A stretch of 64,000 nucleotides of DNA, from assembly GCA_034687125.1 (NCBI GenBank), contig JAQGBZ010000072.1:1-64000 (forward strand), read 5' to 3'. This document shows positions 34,801 to 48,764 of the stretch, piece by piece. The notes under the pieces are model-generated. The model was not told where the DNA came from. It searched no databases and saw nothing but the letters and a program-made list of their open reading frames with translations. Within the stretch, counting starts at the first letter, position 1. Every line of letters starts with the position of its first letter. The DNA is from Neelides folsomi (Eukaryota > Arthropoda > Collembola > Neelipleona > Neelidae). Position numbers and translations under genes: made by a program.

Positions 34801-36464
34801 AGCAATTGGTAAATCTAGAGCAGACGAGAGACGATTTTTCTCCCCGAGTTCGAATTTAGACTGGAGAACACAGAGAGAAAGTGAAATCGATTGAGTGTGT
34901 AGGAAGGTAAAATGGATATAAGAACACCACTTGTAGGTTTCCTCGCGTGAATGTATAGGAATAAAAGCCATCTCAACTCCTCTTTATTTTCTACCTTGAG
35001 AGAGAAGAACAATTGGATCCTCTTTTCCTTTCCTTCAGTAATGAATTCGGTGGAAAATAACATTGTTTTTACTTCGTTTCAACTCAATCTACAACTATTT
35101 GTTCTGAGATCACTTCTAGGCTTAATTCTTTTGAACTCAAAGAAAACTTGGAACGTTTGCACCAAATCGAAATTAAAGTTTAAAATGAAAGTTAAAGTTG
35201 GGCAAAATTAATAGATATTCCGAGTTAAATTAATGTCGATTTACACAAAGTATTTTTGGAAATAAAAAATCGTAATGATTGCAATTTCGGTTCAACATGG
35301 CTTTTTTTACTATCTTACCTTGTATCAAGATAAAGATTAGAAACTTTATTAAATCAGAACCAAAACATTCAAAAAATCTCATTTTATTGATGGAGAAAGT
35401 AGAAGTAAACGAAATCCCATCATCTTGCTTCTTCAATCTTTATTACCTTGATTGTTATGCATAGAAAACCCATTCGTTTTTCATCACACTTTTATTCTTA
35501 CTTGGTGAATATCTTTATACGGATATTTCATAGATACCTTTTTGTCTTACTTTATTATAGATTTACATAGGTATACCATACATATATGTTAAGCACACGA
35601 TTTTTACAAGAATTATATTGATTATTAAGTAAAGGCATCGGAAATAAATGTATGGCAAATATGCAGTATGGTAAATAAATAAATTTAATAAATACGTGCA
35701 CAATATTTTATATCTACCAAATATTTATGAATTCCTGAACATACGACTCGTACTCTCATGTGGAAAAATGCATGCCAATATGAATTCTATGAACGTGAAA
35801 GTATTGCTTAAAAATCTATAAAATGTGAAAATAAAAATTAATGCAGTTATAATATAAAATAAGGAGTTGCAATGGCAAGAAGCATTCTTTCGAGGTAGTA
35901 GATATTAGATGATAAAATAATTAGGAACTAACAATACGCATGTAAGTATGGTAAGTAAGATACTAAATAGGGACTTCTAATTTAACGTCAAAATGATTAT
36001 TTAATAATATATCATTTCTTCTCTGTATAGTATTTTGAACGTTTTCTCAAAAGCAATGGGTCAATTATGAAAATATGTAACATAAAGCATGAAAGAAACA
36101 CACGCAGGTTTACAACTAAAAATTTAAATTTGGGACTGAATTGGTATTTCCCCCTATATTTTTCCTTTCTCTACAAATATATTTAACAATTAAGCTTACT
36201 ATTTATTTAAATAGCGTCCAGTTATTTAGAACTGAATACTGACGGCGAATACAGTTAGAATTGAGTTATTATAAGTTAGGTAAATTGGAAAGGTAAGAGA
36301 CCTTTCCTTTGTTCTTCTTCACCTGGAACCTGGAAGAGGGAATGCAAAAGGCATTCATTATTCCTCTGAGTCTTGCAAAGGCAAGAACGAATTCGAGCTC
36401 TTAAAAGTACATTAGATTTACGTGTTGAATAAATCTATTCTATTTGTTTTGCTACAATTAAAAC

Positions 36465-37144
36465 CATGCATGGGATATTACTTTAAAAAAGTAATTAGTT
36501 ACTTATTACATATTACTTTTATTAAAAAATAAATCAATTACAGTCACCGTTACATTTAAAAATGTAATATATTACTTATTACAGTTACAGTAATAAAGTT
36601 ACATTTTCGTTACAAGTAACAATTTTATTACAGTTAACTATTTATTTTTATAGTTTCAATATATGTGTGTATATAGAATATAAATTTAATTCAAAGAAAA
36701 TAATATGTTAAATCGATCATAAACAAGATGAAGTTTTTACATAAACCTTTAATACTTGATTCGTCTTGTGACAAGACTTCGAAGTATGATTCACAATTTA
36801 ATATTCTAGGTAAACTTGACTCGCCAATCATAAAGATTTAAAGATCACATTTAATTTTAATGAGTTTTGGTTATAAAATAGACAATTGAAGAATATATGC
36901 TAAGAGGAAAATTTTAAACCACCACGGCTTTATTTATATTTCGAATTATGTCCATTGGGTGTCGCCTAATTAAAATATCTCTAATATTGAATGTAACGGT
37001 AATAAAGCAACGTAAGCAACGTACTTTTATTACAAGTTACATGTCTTGTGGAATGTAATTATATTACTTATTACATTTTCTAGAAATGTAACTTATTACT
37101 TATTACAATAACTGTAATAAGTAACTCGTTACATCCCATGCATG
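36465..37144. mobile_element. 680-bp hAT-like MITE
   Basis: The ends are inverted CATGCATGGGAT. A perfect 8-bp target duplication, ATTAAAAC, flanks it (36457-36464 and 37145-37152), which is typical of hAT elements. Each terminal 150-200 bp is packed with GTTAC, GTAAC and TTATTAC words in both orientations. The middle is plain AT-rich sequence without an ORF. The perfect duplication suggests a fairly recent insertion. Confidence 0.88.
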
Positions 37145-37152
37145 ATTAAAAC

Positions 37153-40100
37153 CCTTGTTCCTCATTTAGCACCGCAAGTTAATCAGTTTAAGTTCACCTA
37201 ATAACAACAACAATCTATACTTCCACAATACTTATTTATATTTTACCCCACTAACTATTTTATTTTATGTCAATTTTCACAGTGGTACATATTTGTCTTT
37301 TAGCATTAAGTAACTTAATGGTAAAAGAATGTTTGAATAATGAATATTTTGCAAACACACTGTTTTTGTTATAAAATAAGGCTATAAATACAAGAAATAT
37401 TAAATAAATAAAGAGATGTTCCATTTCTCGAACAAAAAGCGCAAGAGTTTAGTTTTCCTCTGTAGAACAATAAATATCCTAAAAAGAAGCTCCGAAGGCG
37501 GACAGGGGTTTCCAATGCGGAATTTGGAGCTCCACTATATTTCGGCTAGATCATCTGAACCACCAATCTTCCTTTCATTTTTAGATCTTGATACATCGGA
37601 GAGAATTTTCAAAACGACCAAATACATATACTACTCAATGTTTACAACTACTACTAGTAAAACTCTTAAATCTTAAGATTTATTGTAAATCTGAAATTGA
37701 TTCTAATAAATTGATTTAAAGTTTTAGTACTGACAAAGTGTTAGAATTCTTCAGCACATTTATATTTATTTAATACACTTTACTTTTGTTTATATCAATT
37801 CCTACCTAAAATGCTTTAAAATTATATATTACATGACCATTCCAAAAGAGAGGAGTAAATGTTTCGTTAATTCTTGAGTTTGCTACTGTTTTCTGCTTTC
37901 TTGCTATCTATTTTCCCAATATATATTATAGTAATTACCTAATACAATCCTTATACTTATAAATTCGATCTGTATAAGTACAATACCATGTAATTATGTG
38001 TATAAATGAAATATGTATGTAGGCACTTGAGTATTTTAAATGTATACCATACATGTAGGAGTTGAATGAAAGTTTCTAGGTATTTGGAGGTTTAATATTT
38101 GGTTATGCAAATTTCATGTATCAATTCCTGCCTCTTGTTGAAAACTAATTTATAATAATGGATTTCTATCATTAGATAGAAGCCACATGAATGTTGTCCT
38201 CGTTCTGTTGACACTTGCGGTTCGGAATCATTTATAATTGTGCGGAGTGTTCTTCCTATTCTATTATTCTCAACGGTTTAACGCGTTAAATGAGCATTCA
38301 CGGACTCACTCGCCCTCAATTAACTTTGCTCAAAGTATCAACTAAACCGATGGGTTTGTCATGTACATTTTGGTGAGTCCTTCATTCCATTTAGAATTGA
38401 ATTTGAGTATCATGGTGTTGGGAAGAGGATTCTCTCCTGTCTGTTTCATAATGAAACTTTGTCCTTTGATCTTCTCAGTCTAAATCGGGTTAGAAGACTT
38501 TTGTCTTCCTTCCGATTAATGCGAAGGATCCGGGCGGCTGGGTTATTTACTTCAGAGAAGAGGATTACGCTATAAACAGATTCTACTTAGCTTTTCTACT
38601 TTTAATTCCTTTCTACTTCGTTATTCTCACAGCGTCTCCCTGATCTTTTCATTAGTTTCTCTTCGCAGTTGACGCCAAGAATATTAAACCATAAGCTGAA
38701 TCAGAATTTAAATGATTTTTTCTGAAACCATATAACACCAACATAACTCAAAAATACAACAACGTAATGTTCCGTCTCGGTGAAAGTCAATTTAAAAATT
38801 GTCAACTTCAATTTCCGATTTCATTTTTGCATGACACATTAACTGAAGAGCGACGGTGCATTAAAAGCATGTAAATTGTCACAAAAAGGAAACGCGCTCA
38901 CGCAATTCCATTAAACTTTCTTAAGAAAGCATATCAAAAACTTGTGAAGGATTATCTTAATATTAATCTTAATGCTTGCGCATATGTAATACTAATGCTT
39001 GGTACAATCATTTATGGTCTGTTACGGCTATAGCTATTTTAGAAGTGTAACTTTTAATTTAAAAAGTTTTTTACGAATTTTAAAAATCTGGAGATGGGAT
39101 TTTTGATTCAACTATAAGCAAATAATTAATTGTTCAATGATACAATAATAGCCTAGCAGGTTGATTATTGTATTATTTTTATTATAATGGTAAGGAGAAC
39201 ATTAAAAAAGTCATTGTAAATTAAAATCGTATCAATTGAGTAAAAATATTAGAATGGGTTATACTTTTAAAGGACAAAATAAAATTTTCACTATGCTGGG
39301 ACTAAAGGTTTATAACAAGACAGAAATGCCAGAATCTTGTAATCTCATTCAAATTCTCTAGAAATATTCACATATCGCGTATCATAAGAAATACACTAAA
39401 GATAGCCATTTTATCCTTTCAAGAACATGACAATTCAATTATTCAATTCAATTCAGAATTTTCACAAAAGTCAGTTAAAAAGATAGAATACTAATACTTT
39501 GAAATGCCTAAATAAGTACCTATAGGTCAGTTATGTATATTGCCCTTGCTCACAAATGTTTATTAAGGTATATTGTGTTTGAAACGTTATATTGCATTAT
39601 CCGCCATATGGAAGAAAAGTGAATTTTTTATTCTAATCGGCCATTTACGTCTCATTGGGGGGGGGGGGGGTATATTGCATATACCTACTTGACAATCTTA
39701 ACATTAAATGTGGATAATGAAGTAAGGAGAAACAGAAGAACCCTTCTCAATTCTTAGCTTTATTAATTGTAAGTTGTATACATGACATGTATGTGAAGGT
39801 ACATTATGTTAATTATAATAAATACTGACTGACCATGAGTGAGTGAGTATATTCTACGTGTTGGACGAGGCTATTAATAATATGTTATAATGTACTCTAT
39901 GTCTATATCATAACCTCATTTAATTTCGTTAGGGAGTTTTTCTTTAATGCGGCCAACGTGAAGTTATTACTTTCGAGTAAATTGCCGCCTTCCAGGAAAT
40001 GTCAAGAATTGGACATTTGGGATTTGGTTGTAATCGTGTACGTGTGTCTTTCTCTTCTCCGGTCGGCCTTTTACGGTCAGGGTGATTGATTTATTCATTT

Positions 40101-43100
40101 GGACTTTACTCTTCGTAATCGAGGGAGAGATCATGATTTATTCCTTTTCGATTAGACGCCTGAAACGCAGTCAGTGGCCGCGATTAAGTATGTGAAAAAG
40201 TGGAAGAAGGAGGCCCGGGAGTCTGATGAGAATATCTCCCACTTCCAATTTCTGCCCCAATTTAATTGACTCCCATCTCATGAATAAAAAAGTTCCCACA
40301 AAGAGGAATCCGAATCTTTTTCTTTCCTCGAATCTTCAATAAGAGATATCGTATAGATGTTCGATATCGCACTTTTCGTACGCAGGATTCACGCAGTTAC
40401 GCAATATCCTCACGTACAATGACAAGATCATTACATGGAGTATTATCCAGTAATTCTTTATGTAAGTAAGAAATGGATTGATCTTCCACTTCTAGACTTA
40501 TTATGCTTTAGAACTCAACTGACTAAATTCTTAGTACATAATTAATTACGAATATAATGTAATTACTTATAATTGTTATAATATATTACTTATATTGTAG
40601 TACTTATTATATAAATATTATATTTTTTGCCCTTATTTTTAATCCGAGAGTTGATGAAACATGATTACTCTACTTTTTACTTTGCATGATTAGCATGAAT
40701 GATATCTCATATTGTCGTTATAATTATTTAATAAACAATTTAAATATTGAAAAAGTAATGAAATGAGTCCGTGCGAAAAAACTGTTAAAATATTCTCTTC
40801 AAATTGTTGAAAAGTTCAAGCGGCAGGAAAGGGTTTTTAGAACCATTCAAACTTTTCGCAATATTTTTATCATGTAAACAGATGAATACATATATCGGAA
40901 GTTTACGGAAGTTATAAAGTCAAACTTTTGACATCTCATTAAATATATTAAATTAGACGGAGGAGCTCAATAATTGGAAAAGAAATGAAGTTTCACATGA
41001 GACTACAAAGCTCACTCTTGTCAAACGTTGGTAAACAAATGGAGGAGAATGCATAGTAGATATAATAATAATAATCCCAAAGTCTCTCAAGTAAACTTTA
41101 TTTTCCAAGACCTACTTTATGCTTAAGACAATTGTGCAGTAATTGCGATTGAGTGTATGCAATCACATTAAAAGATTCTCCATCGGTGAGATAAAATATA
41201 GGAAGCGAAAGTCATCATTTCTCCTTACCTTAATTTGTACCAATGAATGGAGTCCTTAACTTCATTCGACAACCGCACATTCATTTAAGACCTCCGTCTG
41301 GAAATTCAAAGGTTTTTTAATCAAATTTTTGAATTTATCCTCGAGAGAAATTCAGAGAGAAGGCTGCATTAGTTTTATGGACAAACTTTCTCTATTTATC
41401 CCTACGAACGACAACATGTGCTCGAAGCGTTTCTCTGTGTTATGAAACATATTTGTCTCTGTCAACCTGATAAATATGCGATGTCATTATATTCATCATT
41501 TTTATGATAAAGTTGGTAAGTGCACGTGTATTAGAATAATAACATGAACAATCATTGCTTGTACAGAAAGTATCATTGCTTACTCTATAAGTATAACCTT
41601 ATTACTTAATACCTATACTAATAATGCACAAAAATATTCATACTACATAGATTAGATAAATGTTCTTTTATTCAAGTTAAAAGATCTTATGAGATATCTT
41701 TCTCCTATGAACTAAAGGTAAATAATTGGCCATTTATTTATTAACTTAATTTATAAGCTAACAATAAATAGCTGAATAACTAACGGTTTATCCAATATTT
41801 CTATCAATTTTACAAAGAAACTCAATGAGTTAATGATTCAGCAATTGAGAAACATCTACCTAGTCGACTTTAACATTCTTGTAATACATAATATATTCTA
41901 AAATAGCTTTAGTCAAATAAAATGTATTTAATGAAATTAAATTACCTATTATTATATGCACTCCAAATATTTAGTAGCTTCTTCTAATGCAAACGTGCTA
42001 TATGGTAGTGTAAATACAACAGTACAAAATAATAATAAAGCAGGAGGAACCAGACATCCGAGCGAAACTAATAAGTAAGTCAAATTGAACCAATTCACTT
42101 CACCATTCCAGGTATAGGGGAAGTTATAATAACATGGAGTTTGAAGACCACTTAGAACTAATAATGTAATAAAAAAGAAGAACTTAATAAGAACTTAAGT
42201 TCCTTAATGATATAACATTACCTGTATTACTATATAGAATACAAAGTTAAGAAATAAGATTCATTCTTGAATGCGGTAAACCTCGATTCTACATTGGTAA
42301 TACATAAATTACATAATATTTATGGTAAAAGAGAAAGGTAAAAAGTACGAATTCAACTTTACAGAAATGTAGCATTTTCATTTTTATCATGACACGGAGA
42401 ATTCATTTACGTATATGGGTACATTTTTATGACTCCGAATCAATATATCTCTACCAAATAAAAATGTCTCAATGAGTTTAATTGAATTCAAACGGCCCAA
42501 AATTTTGTGACATGACATGACATGACAAAAGCAATGATGGTTCTTTCTGCACGCATATTGTGGTCATCTATTATGTTTATTAGTCTCTTTCTCTTCGACA
42601 GATGACTGCCTACACTGTACAAACACGGTTCATAATTGAACGTAGACTCAGGGGCGTTTCAAAGTGGACACGAGTTTGTAAATAATAAAACAATCTCTTA
42701 CAAAACTAAACTAACACATTCCGAACTCAATAGAATAACAAAAAACACATTTTAAGTAGTAAATAAATAGTACAGGTACAGATAAATAGGTAAACAAAAA
42801 GAACACGTAATGCTTACTCGTACTTTTATACGTTTTTCTTCATATTTCTTAAATCATGGGGAGAATCAATGATATGGCCCTATGTTGTAGTTACTTTTAT
42901 GTTATGTTCTTATATAGTTCAACGTGCAACACTATTGTATGGTATATTTATATAGTGTATAAGTATGAAGTTGAAAAAATAAAGAATCTTACCTTACCGA
43001 GATATATTAGTAGAATAAGTGGAAAAAGATTGGTTCAATATTGATTTACTTGTTCAACTTGCGAGGTATTTTATATCTTATTGTTCGTACTTGGAGATAA

Positions 43101-45484
43101 ATTATTTATTAGTTATCCTCTGCGTAAGGCATGAAGAAATATCTAATTCAGTCAATTGAGTTGAAAGAAAAACTTTAAATTTTTTAGTTTCACTACTGAA
43201 TTTTTGGTAAAGGTTACTTTGTTTCGGGCCTTGCAGGCAAATGTTTGTGTATTTTTGGCGTGTTTTTGTACTCGACTTTAGTTAAGTAAATTCACTACTT
43301 CTTTACATTCATTGACATTAGCTCTTGTAAAGTGTATTTATTTGTTGTCTGGATATGCTGATAGAGAAAAGAACGTTACGTGAAGAATTGTGTGTGTTCG
43401 GGTCGAGAGTGAGTGGAACTATGAGTGTCGGGATGTTCCGTTCCCGGGTTTACCTTTTTCCTTAGCCGGAGGAGTCGGGGGATTCCACTGTTACCTCGGT
43501 TGAAGTGCTTGAAAACCATGCGCACCTCGGAAGCTCTGTCCTTATTTCTTTCTCGTCAGGTCGGAATTGAAAATAAGGGATTCCATGTGCAAATAATCGG
43601 AGGAGCTCATATTAAACTCTCTTCTTCGTGTATTCATTTCCTGATACTACATAGTCTGTTTAGATGAACGGAGGGAAACTTCTGTCTAAATATCTTCCAT
43701 TTAGACCTTTACTTATTTCACAACTTATTCTGTTTGTAAAAATTTAAGATGAACAGGGCAGAATAATTCATTCTGGCATAACGAGATATGGTTGTTCTTG
43801 AAAATTTAATGACTATCATTAAATAATTCCTTTAAGTGTGTTTCTGGTTTTCTTTAATTGTATATATTATACAAACCATACATGAACCTTACATCATCAT
43901 TTCTTTATGTAAGGGATCTAAATATAAAAATAATCATAACCTTTATTTAAATTATAAAAAGCGCAATATCGATTTTCTTATAAATTAGTATCTGAAATAG
44001 ATACTGATACATACATACAATAGTACCTTAAATATTTTTAAATAAAATTGAAATTATTGTGGGTTTAATACATTGTGTACCAAATATTTACATAATGGTT
44101 AAATTAAAAGTAATTAAAGGATTTTAATGTATTCTTGTATAAAGTCGTCAATTGTATGTTCTTGGTGATTTACAGAACTTGAAAGTTTGTTTGAACAAGC
44201 TGTTGAATTCTTAAAATGTAAATTTAATTAAAAATCTATTTATACTACAGTATACCCAGTAAACTCATTCAAACTCATTGATAATCAATTCTTGTCTTTT
44301 CCGCCCAACTTTCACCACTTGCCATTCTTTGACTTTCAGCAATTTATTCAACGGTCCTTTTTAGAAATTCATTAATTATTCATTATATCGTTTTTTCTTT
44401 GACTATTTTCCCAGTTTTGTTTTTATGTTGAAAAAGTGGAATAAAGTCGTAATCAAAACTGTCACTTCATTTCTGAACTTTCACTCAATTTGAAAGAAAG
44501 GTAAAATGAAAGAAGATGAAAATTAATGAAAATTTTAGATATTATTTTACCATTTGTCAAGAATAAACAATGGGGAGAATATACAATACATAATTTTCAA
44601 ACTCATTAAGAAACACTTGAATTAATATTGACAACGATTGCACATTGTGTGTTTTAATTATCACGAAGAGTCCTTTTGATGTTCACCAAATTAATATTTC
44701 CTTTCTTAAATGGCAGTAAAAACTATTTAATGTGTTGGCGGAATAATAATTTAGAGCCAAGTGTCAATCAAAGAACTTTTAATTTACTAAAATGAAATAT
44801 TTTGCAAATCACTTTGATTGCTTTATAACGATATGGTGTCTTTGTCTTTAATTCAAAATATTAACTTACTCTACAAAGATAACATAGGTAATACATGTAT
44901 GTACAAAAATGTATAGGCATATACATACTACTTATACTTACCTAATATACTTCCAAATATGTTCACCTTGACACCTATTAATTTATGATTTAATATGCAA
45001 CATTTATAAAATCTAGAGATGCACTATATTACGTTATTTAAACTTTTTCACTCACGAACTTGTTGCGTTACGTTATTTTAGGCATTTTGGCTTCACCTAT
45101 GTACATCCATTGGCGTCTAATATTATTTATATGGTATATAATTTATAAATAAGTATAATATAGTTCATTTCAATTGCCCAATTTTAATTATTTGATGATT
45201 TGTAATAATAGTAACTTCATAGTTCTAAATATAATTAAATACAAATGAAAATACTACAGGGGTTAAATGGTTGGCATCGATAATCGTACAGTAGATGGGA
45301 GAGATGGAAGATACGTAGAACCATGCATAATAAAGTTCTTTAGGATGGGAGTTGAAGGGATATGGTCTTCCATATACACTTACCATTTCCCATTCTCCCA
45401 TTCATACGAATGTATATTTACAAGATGTAAAGAGGGGTTAGATGAGTTTTGGGCGGAAGGAGAGTAGAAGGAGAAGGAGGCGCA
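37153..45484. other. Gene desert, third part, with parvin upstream region
   Basis: No recognisable exon. Two GC-richer islands stand out: 39950-40330, which contains TGATTGATTTATT resembling a Pbx-Hox site, and 43380-43680. The second could be a promoter or an untranslated first exon. On the minus strand it has ATGGTTTTCAAGCAC followed by CGAG|GTAACA. A run of 14 G lies at 39657-39670, and TGACA repeats near 42510-42526. The last ~60 bp before the parvin ATG are purine-rich (GGGCGGAAGGAG). Confidence 0.4.
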
Positions 45485-47277
45485 ATGGCTTCACCTCGCC
45501 CTAAATCTCCTCGTCCAGGAACACCGAAAAATGAGAAGGATGAATCCTTCTGGGAGAAAATCGGGACACTTGGGAGGAAAAAGAGGATCAAAGAAGGTTC
45601 AGTTTTTTATTACTAAAAATATTTCACAATTTTATTCATTGAATCTCTCAAATTCCATCTTGCCTTTTCATATGGGAGATTCCTTATATAGTCATCTGAA
45701 CTCCCTCCTACGCGAAGTTTCTCTTTCGCCAATAATAAATAATGCAATATTTCAAAGCTTGAAACTTTCAATGCATTAAATATGTTATACGAATCGAAAG
45801 AACCTAATAATTTTTGAATGTTTCAGTCCGAGAGTTTGAAGAGGAAGGGAAAAATGCAATCGATTTACCTGGAAGTCCTCTCCACTATGAATTTTCACCA
45901 GAGGATTATGACATCGGTGGGAAATCATCTGGAAAGATATTCTTCTTAAATTACTTCTTCTATGCATGTTTTTACTTAATTTTAAAATATTCCAGGTGAA
46001 GGAGAAGAGCGCTCTCTCATTGAACGAAGGAGTTTCGAAGATCCGAAATTGCAACTCCTCATTCATTTAATGATCGAATGGATCAATGACGAACTTGCTG
46101 ATCATCGAATCATTGTAAAAACAATTGACGATGATTTGTACGATGGGCAAATTCTTCAGAAGCTACTTGGTTAGAACAATTTATTTATTTATGAATGTTT
46201 GTGGGAAGATAAACGATTTGTAAATAAATGTTTTTAAATTTCAATTTTAGAAAAGTTAACGGGTCAAAAACTTGAGGTTCCAGAAGTAAGCCAATCGGCA
46301 GAAGGGCAAAAGCACAAACTCCAAATTGTTCTTGGGGCTACAAATCTCGTTTTGGGTTTACCACGATGGTCCCCACAAAAATGGAGTGTTGAGGCAATTC
46401 ACTCAAAGAGTCTTGTCTCCATTCTCTATTTACTTGTCAGCCTTGCTAGACATTTTCGTGCTCCACTTCGACTTCCTGAAAACGTGGTGGTCGAGACCGT
46501 TGTTGTGAAAGTATGCATTTAAACATTTCTTTTATCTACTGTTTGTTTTTATTTACTCACATTGAAGATAACCATTCTGATAAATTTATTCATTGATATT
46601 AGAAGCGCAATGGAAAGCTCGAATACAAGAGAGTTTCTGAAGAGCTTACCTCAACATATGACGAATACGGGATGAGGTGTGAGAGAGATGCATTTGACAC
46701 ACTTCTAGACCATGCACCAGATAAACTTCAAGTTGTCAAAAAAGTAAATATCATTTTTAGATAAATATAAAAATTGTGCATTACTCATTTTTTTAATTTC
46801 TTGTGCTAAAGCATTTAAATTTTAACAGAGTTTGATCACTTTTGTGAACAAACATTTGAACAAGATCAGCTTGGAAGTGAGTGACATCGAAACTCAGTTT
46901 CACGATGGAGTTTATTTTGTTCTTCTAATGGGACTACTTGAGGGATATTTCGTTCCTCTTCATGATTTCCACCTTACTCCCAAAGACAAAGATCAAAAAG
47001 TGTTCAACGTTGCATTCTCTTTTGAATTGATGCAAGATTCGGGCCTTAGCAAGCCAAAAGCCCGTCCTGAAGGTTTGTAAAATTAATTAAAAAAATATAT
47101 ACCTTACTTACTTTTAGAGTATGTAAATACGATAGTACAAACTTTAAATAACTGCATATTGTATGTGGATATAATATTATATTGTGCTATTTTATTAAAG
47201 ATATTGTCAACTTGGACTTGAAGTCGACCCTCCGAGTTCTCTACAATTTGTTCGCTAAATATAAAAATCTCCATTAA
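45485..47277 (+). CDS. parvin: Parvin (actopaxin), 365 aa
   Basis: Seven exons join in phase: 45485-45596, 45827-45916, 45996-46169, 46251-46510, 46603-46743, 46829-47072 and 47201-47277. The product matches alpha-parvin end to end: an N-terminal Ser/Pro-rich part (MASPRPKSPRPGTP), a first CH domain (about 85-190, LIEWINDELADHRIIVK-like), and a second CH domain (about 245-360, SLITFVNKHLNK, LLMGLLEGYFVPLHDF, ending VLYNLFAKYKNLH). Human alpha-parvin is 372 residues. Parvin binds integrin-linked kinase through CH2 and, with PINCH, links integrins to actin at focal adhesions and muscle attachments. The ATG at 45485 sits in CGCAATGG with +4 G. Three of six donors are GTT (GTTCAG, GTTAGA, GTTTGT). 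The gene converges on tsg downstream. Confidence 0.97.
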
Positions 47278-48764
47278 GCAGCTATAAGGATTTTTTATCC
47301 GAATGAAACATGGATTGTGGAAAATCTCTACTATTGAATTAGCAACTTTTATTAGCTATTGTTCAACTAATCATATTAACCTTATATTAAATAATACTTA
47401 GAATCTTATTATAATATGTATATGTTATACATACTATTTAGTAAATCATACTTTAAAGTATTTATACGATATGTATGACATTTCGCAGTTATCGTTAACT
47501 TTGTGCCTTAATAATCGCAACTTACCACTATACCAAAAGTACACGGTATAAAAGTCACTAACAAATACAAACTAATTACAAATTACTAAAATATTATAAC
47601 AAAGATACAATATAAAGTTATATAAATCAACTTAATATGCCTTCCCTGTGTATACTTACAATACACCATATTAAATATATAACTCTATAATCTCCTCGGG
47701 CGCTAAAATAGCAAATTAAGATTCTAAATAAAATATTAGTAACTACAGATTGTTGTAATTTATGTTTATTTTGACTTGAAGCTAATTAATTATTTATACC
47801 ACCTTAATCAATCCTAACTCAAAAGTATTAATTTGCCAACTATAATCTCAGAAAACAAATGTTATTAACTTTGAAGCTATTTAATTATCTATAAGCCAAA
47901 GTAATCGATAGATTAACGATGATCAATAATTTTATGAATTTCTTATCTACCATAAACTACTACTTATATACCTATGTATTTATAAGCAATTCCTGTCTAC
48001 TTATTCTTTTTATAATGTTTAATCTGTTATTCAGTTACTTAACAGTATGGGGGAAAATCTCGGTGTTATCTAATTAAATGTGTATTATTGTTAATTAAAA
48101 TTAACTTGAATGAATTAAAACTTTATTACTGAACAACTACTGAAACTCATTGTCAGAATAAACATTCAGAAATAAATTTCGTTTTTATTAATGAGCCTCA
48201 TAAGGAATATTATAGTTATACAATATTATTTTCGTTATTAAATCTAGGATGTAAATATAAAATTTTTACAGGTATTATTTGATATTTTAAGTAAAGTATA
48301 AAATTAAATAAAATATTGATAATGTTTTAAGATCATAACGGCATAAAAGAGCAAAGAAAAAGTTTTGATTTATAAGACGGAAACAAATTAAAACTTTTAC
48401 CATATATGACATTTTAAAGTATAAAATGAAATGTTAATATCTTCAGTCTTATACTAAATTAACAATACAGAGCATTTTATAACAATAGTATCGGGAATTG
48501 TGAAAATAAGCCTCTTTGTTTCGTCAAATTATTACAATTAGCATACATATCAGAATGCTAAAGTTCACACAGTTCATCATCATAATATTAAATTGATCCA
48601 ACTTAAAATACTTAATTATGTGTAAAACATCATTCATCCATCAATTCACAATTGTCACATAATACTTAAAATAGATTTTTCATAGCGATGATCATATTTA
48701 AAGAAGAATTACATTTTTGAATAATTTCAAAAATCAATGATTAAGCTTCGATAAAATCTTTTGA
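47278..48764. other. Convergent intergenic region, parvin / tsg
   Basis: About 1.5 kb of AT-rich sequence between the stop of parvin (+) and the stop of tsg (-). It must hold both 3' UTRs. No further gene or repeat is seen. Confidence 0.6.

Larger units (their letters stand above)
26790..36464. other. Gene desert, second part
   Basis: No recognisable exon. It holds the CTCGG repeat cluster at 27479-27632, the 178-bp duplication at 28566-28828, and an (AT)n run near 34417-34435. Patches at 30.2-30.8 kb and 34.75-35.1 kb are slightly less AT-rich, but their short ORFs show no family features. Confidence 0.45.

Noticed and set aside
37416-37676. 86-codon plus-strand ORF next to the hAT-like MITE
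   Set aside because: No recognised motif and no splice partner; probably chance.
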